Source: Lachnospiraceae bacterium (GTDB lineage: Bacteria; Bacillota; Clostridia; Lachnospirales; Lachnospiraceae). From it: a stretch of 64,000 nucleotides of DNA. Numbering within the stretch: position 1 is the stretch's first letter; every line of letters begins with the position of its first letter. The DNA is taken from NCBI GenBank assembly GCA_022792335.1, contig JAAWAV010000003.1, forward strand, positions 1 through 64,000, in the 5' to 3' direction. This document shows, in pieces, positions 17,214 to 25,729 of this stretch. The position numbers were made by a program, and so were the translations under genes. Under the pieces are notes generated by a model that saw only the letters and a program-made list of their open reading frames with translations, did not search any database and was not told where the DNA came from.

Positions 17214-18614
17214 TTAATAGGCGTTCTTATTGACAAAGCCTTTAAAAAACGTCAGAAAAATAATTTTGAAATCCAAACCCAGACTCCAGTTTTCTATATA
17301 ATATAAATCATATTCAATGCGTTTTGTAATGGATGTGTCCCCCCGGTAGCCGTTGACCTGCGCCCATCCGGTAAGTCCCGGCCGTACCTGATGCTTGACC
17401 ATATACCGCGGAACCTCCTCCCGGAACTTCTCCACAAAATGAGGACGCTCCGGCCTGGGTCCCACCAGGCTCATATCTCCTTTGATAATATTAAAAAGCT
17501 GTGGAAGCTCGTCAATGCTCGTCTTTCTGATAAATTTTCCCACCGCCGTTACTCTGGGATCGTTTTTTGTCGTCCAGGCAGCCTTCTCTTCCGACGGCCT
17601 TTGAACCTCCATGGAACGAAACTTGTACATCTTAAACGGACGATTATGAAGTCCTACCCGCTCCTGGCTGAAAATCACCGGACCGCGGGAAGAAGCCTTG
17701 ACAGCCACCGCCACAATCAGCATAATGGGTGAAAAAAGCGTGACAGCAAACAACCCGCCGAGAATGTCAATCACCCGCTTTACCGTCGCGTTAAAGGAAT
17801 CCGTGAGCGGAACATTTCGGATATTGATCACCGGAAGCCCCAGCAGATCTTCCGTATATGGTTTAGTCGGTATAACCTTATTATAATCCGGAATGAACTT
17901 TGTATGTACTCCGGATTTTTCACAAGAGTTGACGATCCGTTCCAGTTTATCATATTCATTGATGCTCAAAGTTATGGCAATTTCGTCCAATCGGTTCATG
18001 GGAAGAATCTCTTCCAGGTTGTCGATAGGTCCCATCACCCGGACCCCTCTGTATTCCGTCCCTCTGGCCACATGATCGTCCAGGATCCCCCGGATCAGAT
18101 ATCCCCAGTCCGGATTGGCAATCACCCGGTCGATATAGCTTTGCGCCGCCCGGCTGTAGCCGATTAACAGCACATGCTTCTGATTATATCCCTTTCTCCG
18201 AAAAGAGCGAAGCACGCTGCGCAAAGTCAGACGAAACCCCGATTCCAATACAAAATTAAAGCATATAAACAGGAAGATCATCTGGCGGGAGAAATGAATC
18301 AGACGATCCTTTCCCAGATACAGGACCAGCGTAATGAGCATGGCGCCAACCACATTGGCCCGCATCACGTTAAACAGCTCCAGCCGCCGCCCCATCACCC
18401 GCATGGGCTCGTACAGATGGAAAAACCAATACAGAATCAGCCCGCCTGGCACAATATAAAGCAACGCGCTAAAATAAATGCCTCTGGGAAGTCCTGCATT
18501 GTTCTCCGTAAATCCGAATATGATCCCATACGCCACAAGATATGCTATGATTATAATAACGGCATCTATCACCACATGAATCCGGTTCAGACGCTTCTGA
18601 TTATCCTTAATCAA
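17214..18614 (-). CDS. Polyprenyl-phosphate sugar-1-phosphate transferase (WcaJ-like)
   Basis: A 466-aa membrane protein of the undecaprenyl-phosphate glucose phosphotransferase type. The N-terminal half has four hydrophobic helices, then a nucleotide-binding-fold segment (VLLIGYSRAAQSYIDRV). The C-terminal catalytic domain has one helix (DILGGLFAVTLFSPIMLIVAVAVK), then RVGLHNRPFKMYKFRSM, KTSIDELPQLFNIIKGDMSLVGPRPE and RPGLTGWAQVNG. It would load the first sugar phosphate onto undecaprenyl phosphate to begin an exopolysaccharide or wall glycan. The start codon is TTG, after AAGGTGAG. No glycosyltransferase cluster is attached, so the rest of the pathway lies elsewhere. Confidence 0.9.
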   Translation of the reverse strand: MIKDNQKRLNRIHVVIDAVIIIIAYLVAYGIIFGFTENNAGLPRGIYFSALLYIVPGGLILYWFFHLYEPMRVMGRRLELFNVMRANVVGAMLITLVLYLGKDRLIHFSRQMIFLFICFNFVLESGFRLTLRSVLRSFRRKGYNQKHVLLIGYSRAAQSYIDRVIANPDWGYLIRGILDDHVARGTEYRGVRVMGPIDNLEEILPMNRLDEIAITLSINEYDKLERIVNSCEKSGVHTKFIPDYNKVIPTKPYTEDLLGLPVINIRNVPLTDSFNATVKRVIDILGGLFAVTLFSPIMLIVAVAVKASSRGPVIFSQERVGLHNRPFKMYKFRSMEVQRPSEEKAAWTTKNDPRVTAVGKFIRKTSIDELPQLFNIIKGDMSLVGPRPERPHFVEKFREEVPRYMVKHQVRPGLTGWAQVNGYRGDTSITKRIEYDLYYIENWSLGLDFKIIFLTFFKGFVNKNAY

Positions 18615-18668
18615 GAAAACTCACCTTATAACAGCCTTTCTCTGCGCCTATGGTACTTATCGTTTTAT

Positions 18669-18697
18669 ATCATACATTATCCTTCCGCAAAGGACAA
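18669..18697 (-). promoter_or_regulatory. Promoter of the polyprenyl transferase/LCP operon
   Basis: Minus-strand TTGTCC (18692-18697) and TATGAT (18669-18674) with a 17-bp spacer, about 55 bases before the TTG start. Confidence 0.6.
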
Positions 18698-18715
18698 TAG
18701 AAAAAAACACGACTA

Positions 18716-18737
18716 TTCTTAAAGTTTTCTTAACTTT
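18716..18737. promoter_or_regulatory. Tandem 11-bp repeat in the divergent region
   Basis: TTCTTAAAGTT followed directly by TTCTTAACTTT. The 11-bp spacing is typical of OmpR-family response-regulator sites. It lies upstream of both divergent promoters; its sequence differs from the TTCAAT box at 18778. Confidence 0.3.
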
Positions 18738-18777
18738 TGCCGGCCAAAATCACAAAAAAGCCTTTTTACCACCTCTT

Positions 18778-18810
18778 TTTCAATCTTCTTTCAATCTTCT
18801 GTGTTATAAT
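18778..18810 (+). promoter_or_regulatory. Promoter with tandem response-regulator box
   Basis: An exact 11-bp tandem repeat TTTCAATCTTC (18778-18788 and 18789-18799) sits where a -35 would be, followed by the extended -10 TGTTATAAT ending at 18810. The same TTCAAT half-sites spaced by 11 bp precede the downstream VTC operon. This is the pattern of PhoB/OmpR-type class II activation, so autoregulation is likely. Confidence 0.6.
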
Positions 18811-18831
18811 GAGTCTTATGGAGGGATTTGT

Positions 18832-19515
18832 ATGAAACTTTTACTGGTGGAAGATGAAAAGCGGATGGCCCAGGCCCTTGCGGAACTTTTACGGCTGGAA
18901 AACTATGAGGTGGATGTCTGTAGGGACGGCCTTTCCGGCCTGGAAGCGGCGACGGGAAACCTTTACGACATTGTAATTCTCGACGTTATGCTTCCGGGAA
19001 TCGACGGTTTTGAACTTGTAAAAAGTCTGCGAAAGCAGAACATTCGCACTCCGGTCCTGATGCTGACTGCCAAAAGCGGACTGGAAGATACGGTGACCGG
19101 TCTGGACAGCGGCGCGGACGACTATCTGACAAAGCCTTTTTTGACAGAGGAGCTGCTTGCAAGACTTCGGGCTCTGATCCGCAGGAACATCCATTCTGAC
19201 GACGGAACTCTGTCTTTTGGAGATATTGCCCTTGAAACGGGCGTCTCCTCCCTGATCTGCACCGCCACCGGTCAGAGCGTCCGACTCAGTGAGAAGGAAT
19301 ACCGCATTCTGGAATATCTGATTGCCAATCAGGGGCGGATTCTGACCAGAGAGCAGCTTGCCGTGAAAATCTGGGGCTTTGACAGTGACGCCGAATACAA
19401 CAATGTCGAAGTATATCTGTCTTTTACCCGAAGAAAATTAGCCTTCATCGGGGCAAAGACCACCATCAAGGCCCTCCGGGGTATCGGATATGAGCTGAGG
19501 TATTCAGATGTTTAA
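18832..19515 (+). CDS. OmpR/PhoB-family response regulator
   Basis: A 227-aa two-domain regulator. The receiver domain (1-120) has the acidic pair in LLVEDEKRM, the phosphoacceptor aspartate in DIVILDVMLPGIDG, the threonine in PVLMLTAKSG and the lysine in DDYLTKPF. A winged-helix DNA-binding domain (130-225) contains LSEKEYRILEYLIANQGRILTREQL and ALRGIGYELR. GGAGGG lies before the ATG. It overlaps the kinase gene by 8 bp. It probably binds the tandem TTCAAT boxes before its own gene and before the VTC-DUF4956-CotH operon. Confidence 0.94.
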   Translation: MKLLLVEDEKRMAQALAELLRLENYEVDVCRDGLSGLEAATGNLYDIVILDVMLPGIDGFELVKSLRKQNIRTPVLMLTAKSGLEDTVTGLDSGADDYLTKPFLTEELLARLRALIRRNIHSDDGTLSFGDIALETGVSSLICTATGQSVRLSEKEYRILEYLIANQGRILTREQLAVKIWGFDSDAEYNNVEVYLSFTRRKLAFIGAKTTIKALRGIGYELRYSDV

Positions 19516-20752
19516 AAAATCCCGCCGAAAAATCGTCGCGTCCATCATGACCATCCTGACTGTTCTCTGGATTGGTACGCTCTGCGTCATTTATGGATCC
19601 AGTTACTTTGAAGTTTCCCGCCGAAACCGGGAAATGCTGGCAAGACATGTGGAGCTTTACATGCCTGGTCAGCCTCCTTCCTCCCATATCAATCCCGGCG
19701 AGGGGCCCAAGCCTGATTCCGGCGCTCCCCGTTTTGAAAACACTCCGGCCTTTCAGCTCTCTACTTTTTACTCCGTCGCCATCGCAAAGACGGGGGAAAT
19801 CCTCTCCATTTCCAATCCTAAAACTGCGGTCTATGACAATGCATTCCTGGAAGAATCGGCCCGTAAAATCCTGGAAAACGGGAAAACCACCGGAACCTGG
19901 CACAATCTGATTTACCGTATGGCTGACAAAGGCCAATATACGCTCGTCGCTTTCATGGACAACACCATTATGCAGGAAAGCATGACCACGCTGTTTCGTT
20001 ATACTCTGATTTTCGGCGGCTTTGCCATCCTGGCTCTGTTTTTTCTGGCTGTGTATCTCGCCAGAAAAATCGTGGAGCCCCTTGAAGAAAGCTATCAGAA
20101 ACAAAAACAGTTTATCTCCGACGCCGGACATGAGCTGAAAACTCCCGTCGCCGTGGTAAGCGCCAATGTAGAACTGCTTTCCCGGGAAATCGGTAAAAAT
20201 CCCTGGCTCTCCAATATCCGGTATGAAAATGAACGCATGGGAACCCTGATCCGGCAGCTTTTAGATCTGGCCCGCACGGAACAGATGGTTTCTCCCATGG
20301 AACCTCTGGATTTTAGCTACCTTGTCGAAGGAGAAACGCTCCCCTTTGAGAGCGTCGCCTTTGAGAAGGGTCTTTCACTCACCTGTGCATTCCCAGGGCC
20401 TCTCCTGGTATACGGAAACAGCTCTCAGTTGAAACAGCTCACGGCAATCCTTTTAGACAATGCCATCCGTCACTGCACTCCGGGAAAAGACGTCCGCCTG
20501 ATTTTAAAAAGTGAACGCGGCCTTGCCGTCTTGTCTCTCGTCAACGACGGATCTGAGATCCCCCTTTCCCAGCAAGAGCAGATTTTTGACCGATTTTACC
20601 GGGCAGATCCGGCCAGAACAGAAGAAACCGGGCATTACGGTCTTGGTCTGGCCATCGCAAAGGCCATCGTAAAGGTTCACAAGGGAACCATCGGCGTACA
20701 GTGTACCGGGGGCAAGGTAGCCTTCACCGTGCAGCTTCCTCTACTAAAATAA
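19508..20752 (+). CDS. Membrane sensor histidine kinase
   Basis: A 414-aa kinase. Transmembrane helices near 10-32 and 163-184 flank an extracytoplasmic sensor domain of about 130 residues. The dimerisation box holds the phosphoacceptor H208 (FISDAGHELKTPVAVV). The catalytic domain has the N-box ILLDNAIRHC, a DRFYRADPAR F-box and the G2-box GLGLAIAKAIV. The G1-box is shortened to SLVNDGSEIP. The signal is unknown; the sensor domain has no family I recognise. Coupled to the regulator by an 8-bp overlap. Confidence 0.93.
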   Translation: MFKKSRRKIVASIMTILTVLWIGTLCVIYGSSYFEVSRRNREMLARHVELYMPGQPPSSHINPGEGPKPDSGAPRFENTPAFQLSTFYSVAIAKTGEILSISNPKTAVYDNAFLEESARKILENGKTTGTWHNLIYRMADKGQYTLVAFMDNTIMQESMTTLFRYTLIFGGFAILALFFLAVYLARKIVEPLEESYQKQKQFISDAGHELKTPVAVVSANVELLSREIGKNPWLSNIRYENERMGTLIRQLLDLARTEQMVSPMEPLDFSYLVEGETLPFESVAFEKGLSLTCAFPGPLLVYGNSSQLKQLTAILLDNAIRHCTPGKDVRLILKSERGLAVLSLVNDGSEIPLSQQEQIFDRFYRADPARTEETGHYGLGLAIAKAIVKVHKGTIGVQCTGGKVAFTVQLPLLK

Positions 20753-20766
20753 TCCAAAAACCGGAA

Positions 20767-20800
20767 TTTCAATAAAAGTTCAATCTTCCTTCTATATAAT
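20767..20800 (+). promoter_or_regulatory. Promoter and response-regulator box of the VTC-DUF4956-CotH operon
   Basis: TTCAAT half-sites begin at 20768 and 20779 (11 bp apart), the second reading TTCAATCTTC as in the promoter of the regulator. TATAAT follows at 20795-20800. The half-site to -10 distance (16 bp) nearly matches that at 18790-18805 (15 bp). Confidence 0.6.
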
Positions 20801-20853
20801 AAGCTCCGGATTGCAGTTCAGAAAGAATCAATGAAAAAGAAAGGAAGGAACTT

Positions 20854-21525
20854 ATGGAATATCGGCATGAATGGAAACATGAAATCACCAGTTTTGATGT
20901 GCGGGTTCTGGAAAAACGACTCTCCGTCGTAGCCAGACGGGATTCCCACGCGCCCCGCGGTATCTATGAAATACGAAGTCTTTATTTTGATACTGCCGGC
21001 GATCATGCGCTTCGGGAAAAAATCGACGGAGTAAATCCCCGTGAAAAATTCCGAATCCGCTATTACAGCAAAGACACCTCTTTTATCCGTCTTGAGAAGA
21101 AAAGCAAGGTCAACGGACTGTGTCTAAAGGACAGTGTTCCCATTGCAGAGGAGCAGGTGCTCGCCATCCTGGAGGGAGACTGGTCCTGGCTGGCGAAGCA
21201 AGACCTCCCGCTTTTCGCAGACTTCTATCACAAACTGAGAAACCGGGGACTTCGTCCAAAGACCATCGTAGACTATACCAGAGAAGCATTTTCTTTTTCG
21301 CCCGGCTCTGTGCGCATCACTCTGGACTACCAGATCCGGACAGGGCTTTCCTGCACGGACTTTTTTAATCCCCGGACGCTTACCGTACCTGTCCCAAGCG
21401 CTCCCGCTATCCTGGAAGTCAAATGGAAGGAGTTTCTTCCGGACATTATCCGGGATATCATCCAGCTTCCCGGACGACAGGCAGGCTCATTTTCCAAATA
21501 CGCCGCCTGCAGGATCTATGGCTGA
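20854..21525 (+). CDS. VTC-domain polyphosphate polymerase-like protein
   Basis: A 223-aa protein of the VTC/triphosphate-tunnel fold. It shows the basic and acidic tunnel residues expected: RHEWKHEI near the start, IRSLYFDT, KFRIRYY, IRLEKKSKVNGLCLKD, and the late AILEVKWKEF. In yeast Vtc4 this domain makes polyphosphate from ATP. Bacterial versions next to DUF4956 and CotH genes are annotated as polyphosphate polymerase domain proteins, but the product is not proven. First gene of a three-gene operon; an AAGGAAGGAAC site precedes the ATG. Confidence 0.85.
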   Translation: MEYRHEWKHEITSFDVRVLEKRLSVVARRDSHAPRGIYEIRSLYFDTAGDHALREKIDGVNPREKFRIRYYSKDTSFIRLEKKSKVNGLCLKDSVPIAEEQVLAILEGDWSWLAKQDLPLFADFYHKLRNRGLRPKTIVDYTREAFSFSPGSVRITLDYQIRTGLSCTDFFNPRTLTVPVPSAPAILEVKWKEFLPDIIRDIIQLPGRQAGSFSKYAACRIYG

Positions 21526-21589
21526 GTTTTCCATTCCACATTCGGTCTTTCAGACACTTTTTGAACAATAGAAAAGGAGATATATCTTT

Positions 21590-22261
21590 ATGACTTTCAG
21601 TGATATTTTTAAATCAAGCTTTCTGGAGAATGTGACAAGCGTCAGCCTCCTCGATATGGCCCTGGCTCTGCTATTTTCTTTCGGGATCGGCATGTTTATC
21701 TTTCTTGTCTATCAGAAAACATACCAGGGGGTCATGTACTCTTCCAGTTTCGGTACGACCCTCATCGCTCTCACCATGATCACCACCATCGTCATTCTCG
21801 CCGTTACCTCCAATGTGGTCCTCTCCTTAGGCATGGTCGGCGCCCTCTCCATCGTCCGGTTCCGCACCGCTATCAAAGAGCCCTTAGACATTGCGTTTTT
21901 GTTCTGGGCCATTGCAGACGGAATTGTACTGGCAGCCGGAATGCTTCCTCTGGCTATCATCGGCAGCGTGCTGATCGGTCTGATTCTGCTTGTATTTGTC
22001 AACAGAAAAACCCACTGCTGCCCCTATATTGTCGTACTCTCCTGCGTAAACTCTTTTGCAGAACAGTCGGCGAGATCATTTCTGGAATCCAGAGTCCTTC
22101 GCTCTGTCGTGAAAAGCAAAAGCGCCAGCGAAGGATCGGTTGATCTGAATCTGGAAGTCCGCCTGAAGGAGGACAACACGGATTTTATCAACGCCCTGTC
22201 TGAAATGGATGGAGTCACAAGCGCCATTCTTTTAAGCTACAATGGCGACTATATGGGATAA
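21590..22261 (+). CDS. DUF4956 membrane protein
   Basis: A 223-aa protein with four hydrophobic helices in the first 145 residues (ALALLFSFGIGMFIFLVYQ, TLIALTMITTIVILAVTSNVV, the RFRTAIKEPLDIAFLFWAIADG segment and MLPLAIIGSVLIGLILLVFV). A soluble ACT-like tail of about 75 residues follows. DUF4956 proteins are repeatedly encoded beside VTC-domain and CotH proteins. By context it may be the membrane partner that exports or anchors the VTC product. AAAGGAG lies before the ATG. Confidence 0.85.
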   Translation: MTFSDIFKSSFLENVTSVSLLDMALALLFSFGIGMFIFLVYQKTYQGVMYSSSFGTTLIALTMITTIVILAVTSNVVLSLGMVGALSIVRFRTAIKEPLDIAFLFWAIADGIVLAAGMLPLAIIGSVLIGLILLVFVNRKTHCCPYIVVLSCVNSFAEQSARSFLESRVLRSVVKSKSASEGSVDLNLEVRLKEDNTDFINALSEMDGVTSAILLSYNGDYMG

Positions 22262-22272
22262 GGAGGTCTGTG

Positions 22273-24249
22273 ATGTCGACACACCGGCATTTTGAAAAAT
22301 TTTGTTTTGTTATTCTTTCCGTCTGCCTCCTCCTCACATTTCTATCTGTGACCACCCGCGGCATGGAGGAACAGACGGCTCCTGTCGAGGCAGAATACGA
22401 AAATCGTCTGTTCGACACTTCCTCCGTACATACCATTGATATCATTATGGAGGACTGGGACAGTTTCATCGATACCTGCACAGACGAAACTTATTCGGCC
22501 TGCGCCCTGATCATCGACGGCGAGGTTTCCCGCAACGTGGCCATCCGAGCAAAGGGAAACACCTCTCTGACACAGGTAGCGGCCTATGGTAACGATCGAT
22601 ACAGCTTTAAAATCGAATTTGACCATTACGACTGTTCAAAAACCTATTACGGACTTGACAAGCTCTGCCTGAATAACATCATCCAGGACAATACTTATAT
22701 GAAAGAATACCTCGTCTATCAGATGATGGCGGAACTTGGCGCTCCCGCGCCCCTTTGCAGTTATGTGAATATTTCCGTAAACGGAAATCCCTGGGGACTT
22801 TACCTGGCTGTGGAGGGAATCGAAGAAGCCTTTCTCCGCCGCAATTACGGATCCGATTACGGAGAACTCTACAAACCGGACAGTACCAGCCTCCAGAATC
22901 ACCCCATGCGCCCTGAAAACTTGGAGTCTCCTTCCAGCAGCGCACAGGGAGAATCTCCTGAATTTCCCTCCGACGCTCTACAGGAAGAACACCCCGGACC
23001 TTTCTCTGATGATTCCCAGGAAGAACGTCCTGACATTCCTTCCGACAGCTCCAAAGCAGATCTCCCCGGATCACCTTTTGAAGATACGAAAGGAGCGCGC
23101 GGGGAGCCGCCTTCCGGCAATTTCGCAAGGGAAAACGTTCTGACGGGAGATAGCGACGTTTTGTTGCAGTATATTGATTCTGATCCGGACAGTTATCCAA
23201 ATATTTTCGACAATGCCAAAACAGACGTTTCAGACAAGGACAAGAAAAGACTCGTCGAAGCGCTCCGGCGACTAGGCAATGGGGAAGATCTGGAACAGAC
23301 GGTGGCTGTAGATTCTGTCATCCGCTATTTTGTGGTTCACAATTTTGTCCTGAACTTTGACAGCTATACCGGTTCCATGATCCACAACTACTATCTCTAT
23401 GAGCAGGACGGACAGCTTTCCATGCTCCCCTGGGACTACAACCTGGCCTTCGGCGGTTTTGAGTCCGCAGGCGGAGCCGAGGCCCTTATCAATTACCCGA
23501 TCGACACCCCCGTTTCCGGCGGCGCCGTCGACGATCGTCCCATGATTGCCTGGATTTTTTCTGACGAAATTTATACGGACCTTTATCATCAGTATTTTTC
23601 TGAATTGCTTTCCGGGTATTTTGAAAGCGGCAGGTTTGCGGAAATGATAGATTCCACCACTGCTCTGATCGCTCCCTATGTAGAGACCGACCCCACCAAG
23701 TTCTGTACCTATGAAGCCTTTCTCAAAGGCGCAGATACTTTAAAAACCTTCTGCCTGCTCCGTGCAGAAAGTATCCGCGGCCAGCTTGACGGATCCATCG
23801 GACGAACTTCGGACACCCAGAACCAGGAAACGTTCATTACCGCAGGGGACTTAACCGTCTCCGACATGGGCTCCATGAATCATTCTGACATAAAGCCCTC
23901 CATAAAGGAAACCGGTACAGCCCCTATAGGTAGCTCTGACTCTGGCCTCGGAAGCGATTCTGACACCACGTCCATGGGTAACTCTGGCTCTAGCCTCATG
24001 AGGGATTCTGATACTGTGTCCATGGACAGCTCTGACGCCGATCTCATAAATGGTTCTGACACGGCTCCTGTAAACAGTTCCGGCCTAAATTCCATGAATC
24101 CTCCTGGAGATTTCCCCCAGATTTCGAGGGAAGGGACAGACCGCGTACCGGAACAGAAACAATTTCTGCCCCTTCTCCTGACTGGACTCTCGGCCCTGAT
24201 ACTCCTCGGCGGACTACTCGTCGCCCGTCTTTTCAAGCCACGTCTATAA
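22273..24249 (+). CDS. CotH kinase family protein, membrane-anchored
   Basis: A 658-aa protein with an N-terminal signal/anchor helix and a C-terminal helix near 630-652. The CotH kinase domain carries AIRAKGNTSL near 90-100, FKIEFDHY, LNNIIQDNTYMKEYLVYQMM, and the late MLPWDYNLAFGG with the conserved metal-binding aspartate. Spore coat CotH phosphorylates coat proteins. Two low-complexity inserts stand out: about 215-285 (Glu/Ser/Pro) and about 545-610, degenerate Ser/Asp repeats such as SGSSLMRDSDTVSMDSSD. These look like phosphorylatable or stalk regions. ATG 22273 lies 6 bases after AGGAGG, better than GTG 22270. Third gene of the operon. Confidence 0.88.
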   Translation: MSTHRHFEKFCFVILSVCLLLTFLSVTTRGMEEQTAPVEAEYENRLFDTSSVHTIDIIMEDWDSFIDTCTDETYSACALIIDGEVSRNVAIRAKGNTSLTQVAAYGNDRYSFKIEFDHYDCSKTYYGLDKLCLNNIIQDNTYMKEYLVYQMMAELGAPAPLCSYVNISVNGNPWGLYLAVEGIEEAFLRRNYGSDYGELYKPDSTSLQNHPMRPENLESPSSSAQGESPEFPSDALQEEHPGPFSDDSQEERPDIPSDSSKADLPGSPFEDTKGARGEPPSGNFARENVLTGDSDVLLQYIDSDPDSYPNIFDNAKTDVSDKDKKRLVEALRRLGNGEDLEQTVAVDSVIRYFVVHNFVLNFDSYTGSMIHNYYLYEQDGQLSMLPWDYNLAFGGFESAGGAEALINYPIDTPVSGGAVDDRPMIAWIFSDEIYTDLYHQYFSELLSGYFESGRFAEMIDSTTALIAPYVETDPTKFCTYEAFLKGADTLKTFCLLRAESIRGQLDGSIGRTSDTQNQETFITAGDLTVSDMGSMNHSDIKPSIKETGTAPIGSSDSGLGSDSDTTSMGNSGSSLMRDSDTVSMDSSDADLINGSDTAPVNSSGLNSMNPPGDFPQISREGTDRVPEQKQFLPLLLTGLSALILLGGLLVARLFKPRL

Positions 24250-24303
24250 AATTGTACAGGAACCCAAATAAAAAAGAATCCTGCCTTCTTTCCATGAAAT
24301 CGA

Positions 24304-24329
24304 GCAGGGGAAGATAAATCTTCCCCTGC
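24304..24329 (+). terminator. Perfect hairpin after the CotH operon
   Basis: Arms GCAGGGGAAGA and TCTTCCCCTGC pair over 11 bp around a TAAA loop. The following bases are not U-rich until about 24345, so it is a weak or factor-assisted terminator between two convergent units. Confidence 0.45.
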
Positions 24330-24359
24330 CCGCCGCGCAACAGCATCTTTTCTTTTTCT

Positions 24360-25718
24360 CTAGGCTGTCTGTTCCAGACTTTTCAGATACCGGCTAAAGC
24401 AGATATACGTGACAGTCACCGTGATAATATTGGATACCGGCTCTGCCAGAAACACGCCGATGGCTCCCATAAAGAAGGGGAACACCAGCACCAGAGGAAT
24501 CAACACAAAAATCTTTCTCATCAGTCCGAAAATCAGGGACAGTTTTGCATTTCCCATGGCGATAAACATGTGCTGATTCATCATCTGCATTCCCAGTACA
24601 AAATTCAGACAAAAAGCAATCCGAATTGAACTTGCACAGGTGGAAAGCAGCGCCTCGTCCGTCGTAAACAGCCCGGCCACCTGACTGGGAAAGAGCATAA
24701 ACACCGCCCACATCACTGTGGCGCAGGTCAGAGAACAAATCCTTCCATAATTGATGGTCTTTCTCATGCGGCCGTAATCTCGCGCGCCGAAACAATACCC
24801 CACAATGGGCTGAGCTCCCTGCGTCACCCCCTGGAGAGGCATGAAAAAGATCTGATACATGCTGTATACAATGGTCATACAGCCGATATACATATCTCCT
24901 GTCGCAATATCCGGACTCCAGTGGCGCAAAAGCAGGTTGATGAGAATCTGTACCAGGCTGTCATTGGCCAGAAAGACAAAGCTGGAAACCCCCAGAGCGC
25001 AGATTCGCTTCGTATTTTCCAGTTTTATCCGCATGTCCCGCAGTCTGATCCGGATAATGATCTTCTTTGAAAACAGAAGCAGATACAGCACCCAGATCGC
25101 AGACACAGACTGGGAAATCACCGTCGCCACTGCGGCTCCCGCAATCCCCATTCCCATCACATAGATAAAAATGGGATCCAGCACCAGATTTAACACTGCG
25201 CCGATAACCACGGTAATGGTTCCCAGAGTTGTGAAGCCCTGCGCGTTCAGGAAAGAGTTCATCCCCATACTGATCATCACGGGAATGGTTCCCAACACAT
25301 AGATCCTCAGATAAGAGGAAGCATAGGGAAGCGCCGCTTCACTGGTCCCAAACAGGAGCAGAATCGGATCACAGAATATGTAAAAAAACACGGTCAAAAG
25401 GACTCCCAGAACCAAAAGCAGACTCAGCGAATTTCCCTGGAGAAGGGCCGCTCCCTCATAGTCCCGCTCCCCCAGCTTGATGGAAAGAAGGGGACCGCCG
25501 CCGCGCCCAATCAGATAGCTGAAAGCCGTGATGATCAGGATGATCGGGAGCGTCAGACCAAGCCCCGTCAGGGCGATCGTTCCGACTCCCTCCATATGTC
25601 CGATATAAATACGATCCACCATACTGTAAAGCGCATTTACAATCTGGGCGACTGTACTTGGAACTGCAAGCTTCAGAAGCAGCGGCAAAATTTTCCCCTT
25701 TGCAAGCTGCTCCTCCAT
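24360..25718 (-). CDS. MATE family efflux transporter
   Basis: A 452-aa integral membrane protein with about 12 helices in two MATE repeats. The first repeat begins LPLLLKLAVPSTVAQIVNALYSMVDRIYIGH and contains GRGGGPLLSIKLGE; the second contains PLQGVTQGAQPIVGYCFGARDY. MATE proteins export drugs or metabolites against Na+ or H+. ATG 25718 follows AGAGGA, while the longer ATG 25733 overlaps the SDR stop (ATGA); either is possible. It ends the SDR-MATE unit. The substrate cannot be told; by context it might export a by-product of the sugar locus. Confidence 0.9.
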   Translation of the reverse strand: MEEQLAKGKILPLLLKLAVPSTVAQIVNALYSMVDRIYIGHMEGVGTIALTGLGLTLPIILIITAFSYLIGRGGGPLLSIKLGERDYEGAALLQGNSLSLLLVLGVLLTVFFYIFCDPILLLFGTSEAALPYASSYLRIYVLGTIPVMISMGMNSFLNAQGFTTLGTITVVIGAVLNLVLDPIFIYVMGMGIAGAAVATVISQSVSAIWVLYLLLFSKKIIIRIRLRDMRIKLENTKRICALGVSSFVFLANDSLVQILINLLLRHWSPDIATGDMYIGCMTIVYSMYQIFFMPLQGVTQGAQPIVGYCFGARDYGRMRKTINYGRICSLTCATVMWAVFMLFPSQVAGLFTTDEALLSTCASSIRIAFCLNFVLGMQMMNQHMFIAMGNAKLSLIFGLMRKIFVLIPLVLVFPFFMGAIGVFLAEPVSNIITVTVTYICFSRYLKSLEQTA

Positions 25719-25729
25719 CCCTTTTCCTC

